Shown here: piece after piece, positions 34,230 through 43,036 of the stretch | How positions within the stretch are numbered: position 1 is the first letter of the stretch | How the letters are laid out: the number at the start of each line of letters is the position of its first letter | From: Chryseobacterium sp. MFBS3-17 | GTDB lineage: Bacteria; Bacteroidota; Bacteroidia; Flavobacteriales; Weeksellaceae | Length of the DNA: 64,000 nt | NCBI RefSeq assembly: GCF_020687745.1 | Contig: NZ_JAJEWK010000009.1 | Span: 124,001-188,000, forward strand | Direction of reading: 5' to 3' | Notes under the pieces: model-generated | Databases searched by the model: none | Told to the model about the DNA's origin: nothing | Seen by the model: the letters and a program-made list of their open reading frames with translations, nothing else | Translations under genes and position numbers: made by a program

Positions 34230-35093
34230 ATGAAAAAGCAAACTCCAAAAAAAATCAGATCAAAACAGTCCCAGAACCGGCCCGGAAGCGGGCAAAAAAT
34301 GAAACCGGTTCCTGAAACAAACCCCATTGAGTATCCTGCAGAAGGAAAACTGAAAGGAAAAGTGGCGGTCATTACGGGCGGAGACAGCGGCATTGGCAAG
34401 GCAGTCGCTGTTCTGTTTGCAAAAGAAGGTGCAGATGTGGTCATTGCTTACCTCAGTGAAACCAGTGATGCTAAAGCTACCAAAAAAGAAGTGGAAGCAT
34501 TTTCCCGAAAATGCACGCTGATCAAGGGCGATCTCGGTAAGGAAAATCATTGTAAAAAGGTGATTTCCAAAACATTGGATACCTATGGTAAGATTGATGT
34601 TATTGTGAATAATGCCGGTTTGCACTGGGAAGCAGATTCCATAGAAGATATTTCCACGGAGCAATTGATGCGCACTTTTCACAGTGATTTTTTCTCGTAT
34701 TTCTGGATCACGAAATATGCCATGCCCCATTTGAAAAAAGGAGCCAGCATCATCAATACTTCTTCGGTTACAGCATACCGTGGCAGCCCGAAACTGATTG
34801 ACTATTCCGCGACCAAAGGTGCTATTATATCTTTTACCCGCAGTATGGCGGCCAACCTGGTGGACAAAGGTATCCGGGTGAATGCTGTGGCTCCGGGTCC
34901 GGTGTGGACTCCCCTTATTGCTTCTTCCTTTGACCCGAAAAAGAACTCAGAATTTGGCAGTGATTCGCCCATGAAACGGGCCGGAATGCCCAATGAACTG
35001 GCACCTGCCTTTCTATATCTGGCCAGTAAGGATTCTTCTTTCGTAAGCGGTCAGGTGCTACATGTAAACGGCGGCGAGGTGGTCAACGGATAG
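34230..35093 (+). CDS. SDR-family oxidoreductase with basic N-terminal extension
   Basis: A 287-residue short-chain dehydrogenase of the general-stress type. A basic, unstructured N-terminus (KKQTPKKIRSKQSQNRP) of about 40 residues precedes the Rossmann fold: TGGDSGIGKA, IVNNAGLHW, NTSSVTAYRG, YSATKGA and RVNAVAPGPVWTPL. It is a paralogue of the minus-strand SDR at 32430-33185. The ATG at 34230 is preferred to the TTG at 34212, which lies in the promoter. The substrate is unknown. Confidence 0.9.
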   Translation: MKKQTPKKIRSKQSQNRPGSGQKMKPVPETNPIEYPAEGKLKGKVAVITGGDSGIGKAVAVLFAKEGADVVIAYLSETSDAKATKKEVEAFSRKCTLIKGDLGKENHCKKVISKTLDTYGKIDVIVNNAGLHWEADSIEDISTEQLMRTFHSDFFSYFWITKYAMPHLKKGASIINTSSVTAYRGSPKLIDYSATKGAIISFTRSMAANLVDKGIRVNAVAPGPVWTPLIASSFDPKKNSEFGSDSPMKRAGMPNELAPAFLYLASKDSSFVSGQVLHVNGGEVVNG

Positions 35094-35111
35094 CTGAATG
35101 GTTTTCCCAGT

Positions 35112-35142
35112 TTGAGTTCCTTGGTCAAAATCCGTATTTTTG
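35112..35142 (+). promoter_or_regulatory. Leaderless promoter for the TrmH-type gene
   Basis: TTG at 35112-35114, 20-bp spacer, TATTTTTG at 35135-35142, and the ATG at 35147 only 4 bp later, so transcription should start at or next to the start codon. Confidence 0.65.
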
Positions 35143-35146
35143 GCCA

Positions 35147-35809
35147 ATGAATTATGAACATGCATTTCAGTATCTGAAACAGTTTCTTACGGAAGAAAGA
35201 CTGGCTAAAATTGAACATTATGCGCAGGAAAGTTCCGCATTTGTGCTCCCGGTGATGGAAGATATTTTTCAGTTCCGGAATGCAGCTGCTATAGTGCGCT
35301 CTGTGGAAGCGTGTGGTTTTCACCGGATCGTGGCCATGGAAAGCGTGAATGTTTTCAATCCTAATCTGCGCGTTACAAAGGGTGCAGAAACATGGGTAGA
35401 GGTGGTTAAAAAACCGCATACCCTGGAAACTTTGCAGGAAATCCGCAACGAGGGTTATCAGATTCTGGCGGTTTCTCCGGAAAATAATGCCACTTTACTG
35501 CCCGATTATCAAATTACGAAACCCGTGGCTCTGGTATTCGGTACGGAAAAGGAAGGGGTAACAGAAGATATTCTGAATTTTGCCGATGAAACCATTGCAA
35601 TCCCCATGTATGGATTTACCAAAAGTTTTAACGTATCTGTAGCTGCAGCCATTTGCATGTATGACCTCAAACAAAAACTCATCAGTTCCGGACTGGACTA
35701 TAAACTGCCGGAGGCGCAACGATGGGAAATGATGGTACGGTGGGCGGCAAATTCGATTCCGGCCGGAGAACGGATTTTAAGCCATTACCTGCAAAATGCA
35801 CAAGAGTAA
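35147..35809 (+). CDS. TrmH-family (SpoU) RNA 2'-O-methyltransferase
   Basis: A 220-residue SPOUT methyltransferase. It has the N-terminal VMEDIFQFRNAAAIVRSVEA block (the NVGAIxR-like motif 1), LVFGTEKEGVTEDIL (motif 2) and IPMYGFTKSFNVSVAAAICMYDL (motif 3 with SxNVSxA), which make up the SAM knot. It may modify tRNA Gm18 or rRNA; the exact target is not clear. It ends without any gap against the convergent rsmE. Confidence 0.9.
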   Translation: MNYEHAFQYLKQFLTEERLAKIEHYAQESSAFVLPVMEDIFQFRNAAAIVRSVEACGFHRIVAMESVNVFNPNLRVTKGAETWVEVVKKPHTLETLQEIRNEGYQILAVSPENNATLLPDYQITKPVALVFGTEKEGVTEDILNFADETIAIPMYGFTKSFNVSVAAAICMYDLKQKLISSGLDYKLPEAQRWEMMVRWAANSIPAGERILSHYLQNAQE

Positions 35810-36505
35810 TTATTTCATTTTTTCGTAATTCCATGCGGCGACAAAGATTCCTGCAGTTTCGGTACGCAGACGCTGATGCCCTAATGAAACTGCACGTACG
35901 CCCCGCTCCGCCAGCATGGCAATTTCCTTTTCAGAAAAATCACCCTCAGGACCAATCAGAAACGTGATCTCTTCCAGATCTGAGAGTGTGGAGAGTTCTT
36001 TTCTTGCCAGATTTTCATGACAATGCGCTACAAAGGTATGCTCCGGATTGATGGATGGTACAAAGTCTGAAAGCCGGGTCAGTTCATTGATGGTAGGGAA
36101 GTGTGTTCGCAGACTTTGTTTGGATGCGGCTATACTCTGCTTTCTCAGTTTCTCAATATTCAGGTTCCGCCGTTCTGTTTTTTCGGTCAGCAGAAAAGTG
36201 ATTTCGGAAACAGCCATTTCGGTAGCTTTCTCCAGAAGAAACTCTGTACGGTCTATATTTTTTGTCGGCGCAATGGCTATGTGAAGTTTCGGTGAAAATG
36301 GCGCTGCCACTTCAGGGATTTCGGTGACCTCCAGATGTACTTTTTTGCCCTCAAAAACAAGGTGGCCTTTTACGAGGTTGCCGCTGCCGTCGGTCACATA
36401 TATTTCTTCTCCTTCACGCATGCGCAGCACTTTCACAATATGCTGTTGTTCTTCCGGATGGATTTCTGCTGTTCCCTTGCTGATGGTTCCGTAGAATAAT
36501 TTCAT
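35810..36505 (-). CDS. rsmE: 16S rRNA (uracil-N3)-methyltransferase RsmE
   Basis: RsmE methylates U1498 of 16S rRNA. The 231-residue SPOUT protein has the N-terminal PUA-like domain (HPEEQQHIVKVLRMREGEEI), KATEMAVSEITFLLTEKTERR and the C-terminal knot LIGPEGDFSEKEI with LRTETAGIF. The frame is open 33 codons further upstream, but the ATG at 36505 gives the family start. It is in a likely unit with tsaD, 25 bp upstream; its stop abuts the trmH-type stop. Confidence 0.94.
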   Translation of the reverse strand: MKLFYGTISKGTAEIHPEEQQHIVKVLRMREGEEIYVTDGSGNLVKGHLVFEGKKVHLEVTEIPEVAAPFSPKLHIAIAPTKNIDRTEFLLEKATEMAVSEITFLLTEKTERRNLNIEKLRKQSIAASKQSLRTHFPTINELTRLSDFVPSINPEHTFVAHCHENLARKELSTLSDLEEITFLIGPEGDFSEKEIAMLAERGVRAVSLGHQRLRTETAGIFVAAWNYEKMK

Positions 36506-36530
36506 GAATGGTTTGCTTGAAAATGACGGG

Positions 36531-37565
36531 TTATTTAAAACTTTCTTCCAGATCATAACGTGCTGTAGCCGAAACGGAAAGATCGGAAAATTCACCGCGC
36601 TCATACTTCAGTTGCGCCACCATGGCAATCATGGCGGCATTGTCTGTAGTATATTCAAATTTGGGAATGTAAATCTTCCAGTTGCGTTGTTTTTCATTTT
36701 TTTTCATGGCAGAACGCAACTCCGAATTGGCAGAAACGCCGCCGGCAATAGCGATTTCATCAATCTGCAGTTCTGTGGCAGATTTTTCCAGTTTGTCCAT
36801 CAGGATTTCCACAATGGATTTTTGTACTGATGCACACAAGTCTTCCAGATTTTCTTTGATGAAGTCGGGATTCTTGCGCAGTTCTTTCTGGATGAAATAT
36901 AATACCGAAGTTTTGATGCCGCTGAAGGAGTAATCGTACCCCGCCATTTTCGGTTTGTTAAAGGAGAAAGCATCGGGATTACCCTTGGCTGCGAGTTTGT
37001 CCACGATGGGTCCGGCCGGATAATCCAGATTAAAAATTTTACCGATTTTATCAAAGGCTTCGCCCGCAGCATCATCTATGGTTTTGCCGATGATTTCCAT
37101 GTCGAAATAATCCCGGACCAGCACAATCATGGTGTGTCCGCCGGAGACCGTAAGACACAGAAAGGGGAATTTGGGCGGCACAGGATTTGCATCTGCAATA
37201 AAATGCGCTAAAATATGTGCCTGCAGGTGGTTTACCTCAATTAATGGAACGTTCAGGCTCATGGATAAAGACTTGGCGAAAGATGTTCCTACCAACAGTG
37301 AACCTAAAAGTCCGGGACCCCGCGTAAAACCGATAGCAGAAATGTCTTTTTGTTGTATCTTTGCTTGGCTGACAGATTTTTCTACCACAGGAATCAGATT
37401 TTGCTGGTGGGCGCGTGAGGCCAGCTCGGGGACCACACCGCCGTAGTCGTTATGTATCGCCTGGCTGGCTGCAATATTCGACAGGATTTTGTTCCCGCAG
37501 ATTACTGCAGCTGAAGTGTCATCGCAGGACGATTCTATCGCTAAAATTATTTTGTCGCTCATCAT
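36531..37565 (-). CDS. tsaD: tRNA N6-adenosine threonylcarbamoyltransferase TsaD
   Basis: TsaD joins the threonylcarbamoyl group to A37 of ANN-decoding tRNAs, with TsaB, TsaC and TsaE. The 344-residue ASKHA-fold protein has the N-terminal AIESSCDDTSAAV, the metal site VNHLQAHILAH, LTVSGGHT, the YDYSFSGIKT block and IAGGVSANSELR. The first ATG is 3 bp from the tamB start on the other strand. The promoter box candidate lies within the first codons of tamB. Confidence 0.97.
   Translation of the reverse strand: MMSDKIILAIESSCDDTSAAVICGNKILSNIAASQAIHNDYGGVVPELASRAHQQNLIPVVEKSVSQAKIQQKDISAIGFTRGPGLLGSLLVGTSFAKSLSMSLNVPLIEVNHLQAHILAHFIADANPVPPKFPFLCLTVSGGHTMIVLVRDYFDMEIIGKTIDDAAGEAFDKIGKIFNLDYPAGPIVDKLAAKGNPDAFSFNKPKMAGYDYSFSGIKTSVLYFIQKELRKNPDFIKENLEDLCASVQKSIVEILMDKLEKSATELQIDEIAIAGGVSANSELRSAMKKNEKQRNWKIYIPKFEYTTDNAAMIAMVAQLKYERGEFSDLSVSATARYDLEESFK
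37356..37363 (+). promoter_or_regulatory. Possible tamB promoter box inside tsaD
   Basis: TATCTTTG, exact consensus, on the plus strand 205 bp before the tamB ATG, within tsaD. A long 5' leader would follow. Weak. Confidence 0.3.
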
Positions 37566-37568
37566 ACA

Positions 37569-40500
37569 ATGGCAAATTTAGAGAATAATAACGATAATGA
37601 AAATAAAAAATCTGTAGCAGAGAATATCACCGACTCTGTGCAGAAGGGCGTGGAAAACGTGCAGGATTCTGTAAAAGAGGCCGTGAAGGGTGCTGCAGAT
37701 CTGGCCTCAGACGCCATCAACCGGCCGGTAGAAACCGCAGGTGAACTGGCACAGCAGGCGGCAAAAGATGTGACCAGTTATAAGTGGTGGGCGAAACTGT
37801 TGCTTATTATATTCTGGCTGGGTTTATTCATTGTCACCGCGGCACTCGTAGCGGTGAATTTGCCGGTAACCAAGCGATGGGCTGCCAATCAGGCACTTCA
37901 GATACTGAATCAGGATTTTAAAGCAGAGATGTCCACGGAAGATGTACGGGTGGATTATTTCGGAGATGTACTCATCAAAGGCCTCACCATCAAGGATTAT
38001 CGCGGTCTGGAGTTCATCAAAGTGCGGGAGTTCCGGGCCAATTCCAACTGGCTGGAGCTGGCCCGGAATGCCATTTCCGGCAAAAGCAATTCTTTAAGCT
38101 TTGACGGACTTACCTTGAAAGAAGCGGATATCAAAGTGATTACCTACAAAGGCGACAGTATCTCCAATTTCATCCGGTATGTGGGGAATTTTGATACCGG
38201 TAAAACGCCGGATCCCAATAAACCTCCCTTTGAATTGAATTCCAGAGTAGATATCATCAATTCCAAAGTGTCCATCATTAATCAGAACAGTGAAGGCGAC
38301 CAGGGGAAATGGCTGTATGCGGATCAGTTTAACCTGCATGCGCCCCGCATTAAAGTGAAAGGGGGTGATGTATATGCTCAGGTCAATAATCTGAGTTTTG
38401 CTACCACCCGCTGGGGAAAAAGACATTTTGTAGATACGTTCTCCACCAACGTGGCATTGACCGGGAAAGCACTTGAGTTGCAGGATTTAACACTCTTCAC
38501 AGATCATACCCTGCTGCAGGGAAATCTGAAATTCAATCTCAACAATGGCTCATGGTCAGACTTTACAGACAAGGTGCGCTGGGATATGAACCTGAAACAG
38601 GGCAGTTATGTCAGTGGTTATGACATCAGTTATTTTGTAACCGACTGGGATAATCATAAACCTGTGAATCTTTTTGGTACCATGGAGGGGCCGCTGAATA
38701 ATTTTCATCTGCGGAATTTTGTCATCGGGAACCAAGATGTCAGCATCCGCTCGGGCAATATTAAATTTGCCAATCTGCTGAAAGGTGATTTCCTGATAGA
38801 AACCAATGATATTTCCACAGATTTCACGTATGCAGGACTCAAAGACATGCTTCCGGAATTCATATCATCCAAAATGAAAAATTTTGCGGATGATTTCGGA
38901 CGTTTACGATATACCGGAGGTGCACGTGTGACCCCGGATCAGATTTACATCCCGAAAGGCAATTTGCTCACCGGGATCGGACGGGCCAATATTCATGATT
39001 TTTACCTCACCGGTTACAGTACAGATATGCCCCGGTACAAAGGTTATGCTGAAGTCTACGACCTGAACACCACCGCAATTACCAAAAGCAGGGAGGTTGG
39101 GCTTATTACCGGAAAATTTAATATAGACGGACAGAGTTTTGATGTCAATACCATGCGTTTGCAAACCCGGTCCCAGATCGCCAGTATTGAAATTATGGAC
39201 AAAGTCATCAATAATGTTCATCTGGACGGATTACTGGATCGACGTACATATAGAGGAATCATTACCGTCAATGATGAACAGGCGCGTGCAGATGTCAATG
39301 GTTTTATAGATTTCCGCTCTTCCAGAATTGCTGCGGATGTGAAGGCCGACATCAGGCATCTGAATATCAATTATTTTACGGGGGGCAAAGGAAATCAGAT
39401 TGTCAGCGGACAAATGGACGGGAAAATTGCCATGACATCCCTGCATGATCTGAATCTGGATGCGCAGTTTAATAACATCAACTTCGCTTCTGGCGGCCAG
39501 AAGTTTTATATCCCCAATGCACAGTTGAAGGCATTCCTGGAAAACGGAAACAGGGTGGTTTCTGTAGATGCGCCCGGAGCGGTAACCGGCAGAATTACCG
39601 GGAAATACAATCTGGGGGATTTGCCGGGGATGATAGAAAACGGACTTAATAAAATTCTGGTAGGACCTGCACCCCGGAAATTATACCGCGGGCAGCACTT
39701 CAATATGGAGTTTGACGTAAGACAAGATCTGGTCAATTATTTTGTGCCGGATGTCAGAATACCCAGAGGTGCTTTCGTAAACGGCTCCTATGACGGAAAT
39801 GCCAATAATCTGGTTCTGAATGCAGATGCGGAAGAGTTAAAATATTATATCACCACACAGGAAGAAATCACGCTGGCCGATCAGGCTCTTGCGGCCGTAA
39901 ATCCGGATTATGCTCTGGATGAAAAGCCTGCACTCACCAGAGACAGTGTGATGGTGAGCACCCTGGCATTGCGGATCAATACCGCCAATCTGGATGAGCA
40001 GATTTTTGCCAAAGTAGACCGTGCACAGTATCAGGAACACGTCCTCAGAGATTTTACCGTTACCGGGCGTAAAGAAAATAACGAATTGCTGCGTATTGCT
40101 ACCAGTTTCCGGCACGGTACCCCGAAAGAAGAAGTCCGCGAAGAGCTGAAAAGCTACGCCATCAATATCAACCAGAGTACTAATGAATTTGGCGATTACG
40201 TGGTGCGGTTTGATCCCACTTCCGTGCAGTTCAATGACGTGACCTGGAGCGTGGATACCAGTCCCTTGCTCAATCATTCGGTAGTTTACCGGAAACAAAC
40301 CAAAGATATAGAAATCAATAATCTGCGGATTTTTTCGGAGGATAGTGAGTTGCTGGTACAAAATGCAGTGGTAAAATCCGGAGATGATTTCCGGATAGAA
40401 GGCGAAGTGAAGAATTTGCAGATTGCCAAGTTGCTGGAAATGCAGTCCGGTGGGAATACCCTGGATCTGAGGGGTATTGCACAAGGTAAATTTAATATTG

Positions 40501-42365
40501 TAAAGAATCAGAGCAATCTGGAGCCGCTGGTAGATCTTCGTGTAGAGGATATATATATGAGTGATGAAAGCATGGGCACTATAGTGTTGAGTGCCAAAAA
40601 CAGTCCCGTGCCGAATGTCTTTGATATCAATGCTCAGGTCATTTCCTCCGGAATTTTAGGCGGTAATAACTTATTGGTGAGCGGTACGGTAGATAATAAT
40701 ACCGCATCGCCTACGGTGGACATTAAAGCAGAGATGAAAGATTTTGATCTCCGGTTTGCCAATCAGTTTGTCACCGGAATCTTCAGTAATATGAGAGGGA
40801 AGGCTAATGGTGATTTGCTGGTTACCGGAACCATGAAAGATTTGGACTACAGTGGTGATATTGCGCTGAACCAGTTTGGCTTGAAGCTGGATTTTACCGG
40901 TGTGGATTATTCTTTCGAAGATACGGTGGTGCCGCTCTCCCGCGGAAGAGCCATTCTGAACAATATTGGGGTGCGCGATGGCCGCTCCAATTCGCAGGGA
41001 TCCATTTCGGGAGCTATTTATTTTGAAACGCTGTCTTCTATGGCTGTGGAACTCATTATGCGTGCAGACAACCTGCTGATGCTGAACACCAGTCAGAGTG
41101 ACTATGACCTGTTCTGGGGAAGGGTGTACGGGCAAGGTGATCTGTACGTCTCGGGGCCGGTAAAGGCATTAAGTATTCAGACGCCCAATATGCGCGCCCT
41201 CAGCAATTCGGTGTTTACTTTTAATTCCAATTCTACTTCCTCGGTAGAGGAATTTAAAATGCTGAGGTTCCTGAAAGAAGACGACGGCATTATTTCTGTG
41301 GAACAAAAAGCCCAGTCCGGCGCTAATATGCATGTGGATTTCAATCTGGCCGTGGACAGAGGTACTACGGTGAATGTGCTAGTAGGAGATGATATCGGAG
41401 ATATTTCGGTGCGGGGCGAGTCTAATGATCTGCGCTTTGTAATGTCCAGATCCGGAAATATAGAACTCAACGGAACCTATAGTGTAGATACCGGAACCTT
41501 TACTTCCAAGGCGGTACTGAACCGGACTTTCCAGATTGTACAGGGCAGCAGCATCCGCTGGGACGGCAATGCCATGACTCCCGCACTGGATATTACGGCA
41601 AATTATGTGCGGACGGTTTCCAATGCCGGGGATTATCTGGGCGTAGGCCAGCTGCAGCCGATTAATGTGCTGCTTCAGACGCGCATTACCCAGACTTTAA
41701 ATAATCCGCGCATTGAACTGGGGGTATCGGCCATGGACGTATCCAGTCAGATTAAGGAAACGCTGGCCTCACGAATGGCACAGGAAGATGAAAAAGTAAT
41801 TCAGTTCGGCTCCGTACTCCTGCTGAACCGTTTCAATACCACCTCTTCCGGAATGGACGTAGGCAATATCGCAGAAGATACAGGATATAATCTGCTTTTC
41901 AAGCAACTGGGATCCGTACTCAATACCATCAGCAACGAATTTCAGATTGACCTGAATTATGTGCGGGGTGATGAAGCCTCCAATACCGGTGACCGCGCTA
42001 ATGCCGGTGTTAATTTTGACTTGTCGCCACGGGTGAAAGTGAAGACCGGCGTAGGGATTCCGCTCTCCAGAGGTGCCGAAGGCACGGATACCGATTTGCT
42101 TTCCGGCGAAGGAACCGTGGAGATAGATATCTCCAAAAAGAATGACGGAACTCTGGTGCTGCGGGGTTATTCCAAACCTATGAACATCGGGATGGGAATT
42201 GGCGGCGGCTCCAATGGTGCTGCAAACCAGACCTATGGCGGAGGAGTTGTATGGAGTAAAAGTTTTAATAATATCCTTAAAAGGAAAAAAAAGGAAAATA
42301 AATCCGGAGACAAGCCGGATTCAGTAAACACTAATTCGCAAGTAAAAGACACTCTTAGTTTATGA
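37569..42365 (+). CDS. TamB/DUF490-like translocation and assembly protein, 1598 residues
   Basis: A very long protein with one membrane helix (about residues 75-98) after an unusual N-terminal segment of helical, charged repeats (SVQKGVENVQDSVKEAVKGA). The rest is beta-rich (AsmA-like N-part, long beta-groove, C-terminal DUF490 near AVLNRTFQIVQGSSIRWDGN and YSKPMNIGM). TamB-type proteins bridge inner and outer membrane and help lipids or barrels cross the periplasm; the partner here is not visible. The C-terminus is basic (RKKKENKSGDK). The start is 3 bp from that of tsaD. Confidence 0.9.
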   Translation: MANLENNNDNENKKSVAENITDSVQKGVENVQDSVKEAVKGAADLASDAINRPVETAGELAQQAAKDVTSYKWWAKLLLIIFWLGLFIVTAALVAVNLPVTKRWAANQALQILNQDFKAEMSTEDVRVDYFGDVLIKGLTIKDYRGLEFIKVREFRANSNWLELARNAISGKSNSLSFDGLTLKEADIKVITYKGDSISNFIRYVGNFDTGKTPDPNKPPFELNSRVDIINSKVSIINQNSEGDQGKWLYADQFNLHAPRIKVKGGDVYAQVNNLSFATTRWGKRHFVDTFSTNVALTGKALELQDLTLFTDHTLLQGNLKFNLNNGSWSDFTDKVRWDMNLKQGSYVSGYDISYFVTDWDNHKPVNLFGTMEGPLNNFHLRNFVIGNQDVSIRSGNIKFANLLKGDFLIETNDISTDFTYAGLKDMLPEFISSKMKNFADDFGRLRYTGGARVTPDQIYIPKGNLLTGIGRANIHDFYLTGYSTDMPRYKGYAEVYDLNTTAITKSREVGLITGKFNIDGQSFDVNTMRLQTRSQIASIEIMDKVINNVHLDGLLDRRTYRGIITVNDEQARADVNGFIDFRSSRIAADVKADIRHLNINYFTGGKGNQIVSGQMDGKIAMTSLHDLNLDAQFNNINFASGGQKFYIPNAQLKAFLENGNRVVSVDAPGAVTGRITGKYNLGDLPGMIENGLNKILVGPAPRKLYRGQHFNMEFDVRQDLVNYFVPDVRIPRGAFVNGSYDGNANNLVLNADAEELKYYITTQEEITLADQALAAVNPDYALDEKPALTRDSVMVSTLALRINTANLDEQIFAKVDRAQYQEHVLRDFTVTGRKENNELLRIATSFRHGTPKEEVREELKSYAININQSTNEFGDYVVRFDPTSVQFNDVTWSVDTSPLLNHSVVYRKQTKDIEINNLRIFSEDSELLVQNAVVKSGDDFRIEGEVKNLQIAKLLEMQSGGNTLDLRGIAQGKFNIVKNQSNLEPLVDLRVEDIYMSDESMGTIVLSAKNSPVPNVFDINAQVISSGILGGNNLLVSGTVDNNTASPTVDIKAEMKDFDLRFANQFVTGIFSNMRGKANGDLLVTGTMKDLDYSGDIALNQFGLKLDFTGVDYSFEDTVVPLSRGRAILNNIGVRDGRSNSQGSISGAIYFETLSSMAVELIMRADNLLMLNTSQSDYDLFWGRVYGQGDLYVSGPVKALSIQTPNMRALSNSVFTFNSNSTSSVEEFKMLRFLKEDDGIISVEQKAQSGANMHVDFNLAVDRGTTVNVLVGDDIGDISVRGESNDLRFVMSRSGNIELNGTYSVDTGTFTSKAVLNRTFQIVQGSSIRWDGNAMTPALDITANYVRTVSNAGDYLGVGQLQPINVLLQTRITQTLNNPRIELGVSAMDVSSQIKETLASRMAQEDEKVIQFGSVLLLNRFNTTSSGMDVGNIAEDTGYNLLFKQLGSVLNTISNEFQIDLNYVRGDEASNTGDRANAGVNFDLSPRVKVKTGVGIPLSRGAEGTDTDLLSGEGTVEIDISKKNDGTLVLRGYSKPMNIGMGIGGGSNGAANQTYGGGVVWSKSFNNILKRKKKENKSGDKPDSVNTNSQVKDTLSL
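37573..37580 (-). promoter_or_regulatory. tsaD promoter box inside the first codons of tamB
   Basis: TAAATTTG on the minus strand, exact consensus, 7 bp before the tsaD ATG. It overlaps codons 2 to 4 of the divergent tamB-like gene. Confidence 0.45.
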
Positions 42366-42441
42366 CTTTTGTCATAATAAGATTATGAGGTTAAATTATC
42401 GTTAATATTTTGCAGGAAATTGTCGGTTTAATAAATTTTTG

Positions 42442-42449
42442 TAAATTTG
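42442..42449 (+). promoter_or_regulatory. Promoter -7 box for the Lrp-type gene
   Basis: TAAATTTG, exact consensus, 42 bp before the ATG at 42492. The frame's upstream TTG lies in this box. Confidence 0.55.
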
Positions 42450-42491
42450 CAAAAAATTAAGCAATTTATTAATAATTATATAATCAACATA

Positions 42492-42962
42492 ATGAACTAT
42501 CAGTTAGACGAAATAGACAAGAAAATTCTGGATTTCCTGGTGAAGAACACAAGAATGCCTTTTACAGAAATTGCCAAGCAAATGGACGTATCTGCCGGGA
42601 CCATCCACGTAAGAGTAAAGAAAATGGAAGATGCAGGGATTATTTTAGGATCATCTCTCAATATTGATTACGGTAAATTAGACTATCACTTCACCGCTTT
42701 CATCGGAATTCTTTTAACCAAGTCCAACAGAACTCAGGAAGTTTTGAAGGAACTTTCTACCATTCCTAATGTAGTAGAAGCCAGTGTCATCTCCGGTAAA
42801 TATAATATCTTCTGCAAGGTAAGAGCAAAAAACACAGAGGATGCCAAGAGAATCATCTATATGATAGATGACATTCAGGATGTCATGAGAACCGAAAGTA
42901 TGATCTCTATGGAAGAGTACCTGAGTGACAAGAACAGACTGATTGACGCAGTAAAGATTTAA
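42492..42962 (+). CDS. Lrp/AsnC-family transcriptional regulator
   Basis: A 156-residue regulator with an N-terminal helix-turn-helix (DEIDKKILDFLVKNTRMPFTEIAKQMDVSAGTIHVRVKKM) and a C-terminal RAM domain (HFTAFIGILL, then IPNVVEASVISGKYNIFCKV) for ligand binding and octamer formation. The ATG at 42492 gives the canonical beginning. The effector and targets are unknown. A strong terminator follows that is fused to the promoter of the next gene. Confidence 0.93.
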   Translation: MNYQLDEIDKKILDFLVKNTRMPFTEIAKQMDVSAGTIHVRVKKMEDAGIILGSSLNIDYGKLDYHFTAFIGILLTKSNRTQEVLKELSTIPNVVEASVISGKYNIFCKVRAKNTEDAKRIIYMIDDIQDVMRTESMISMEEYLSDKNRLIDAVKI

Positions 42963-42989
42963 TCGCGCATACGCTGATTCCCCATCACA

Positions 42990-43030
42990 AGAAAACTTAT
43001 GATTGTTATTCATAAGTTTTCTTTATTTTT
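42990..43030 (+). terminator. Terminator after the Lrp gene, fused to the next promoter
   Basis: Perfect 13-bp stem (42990-43002 with 43010-43022), 7-nt loop, T-rich tail. The loop holds the -33 TTG and the tail the -7 box of the next gene. Confidence 0.88.
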
Positions 43031-43031
43031 G
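43003..43031 (+). promoter_or_regulatory. Leaderless promoter embedded in the Lrp terminator
   Basis: TTG at 43003-43005 (in the terminator loop), 18-bp spacer, TATTTTTG at 43024-43031 (in the T-tail), and the ATG at 43037 only 5 bp later. Confidence 0.65.
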
Positions 43032-43036
43032 TACCT

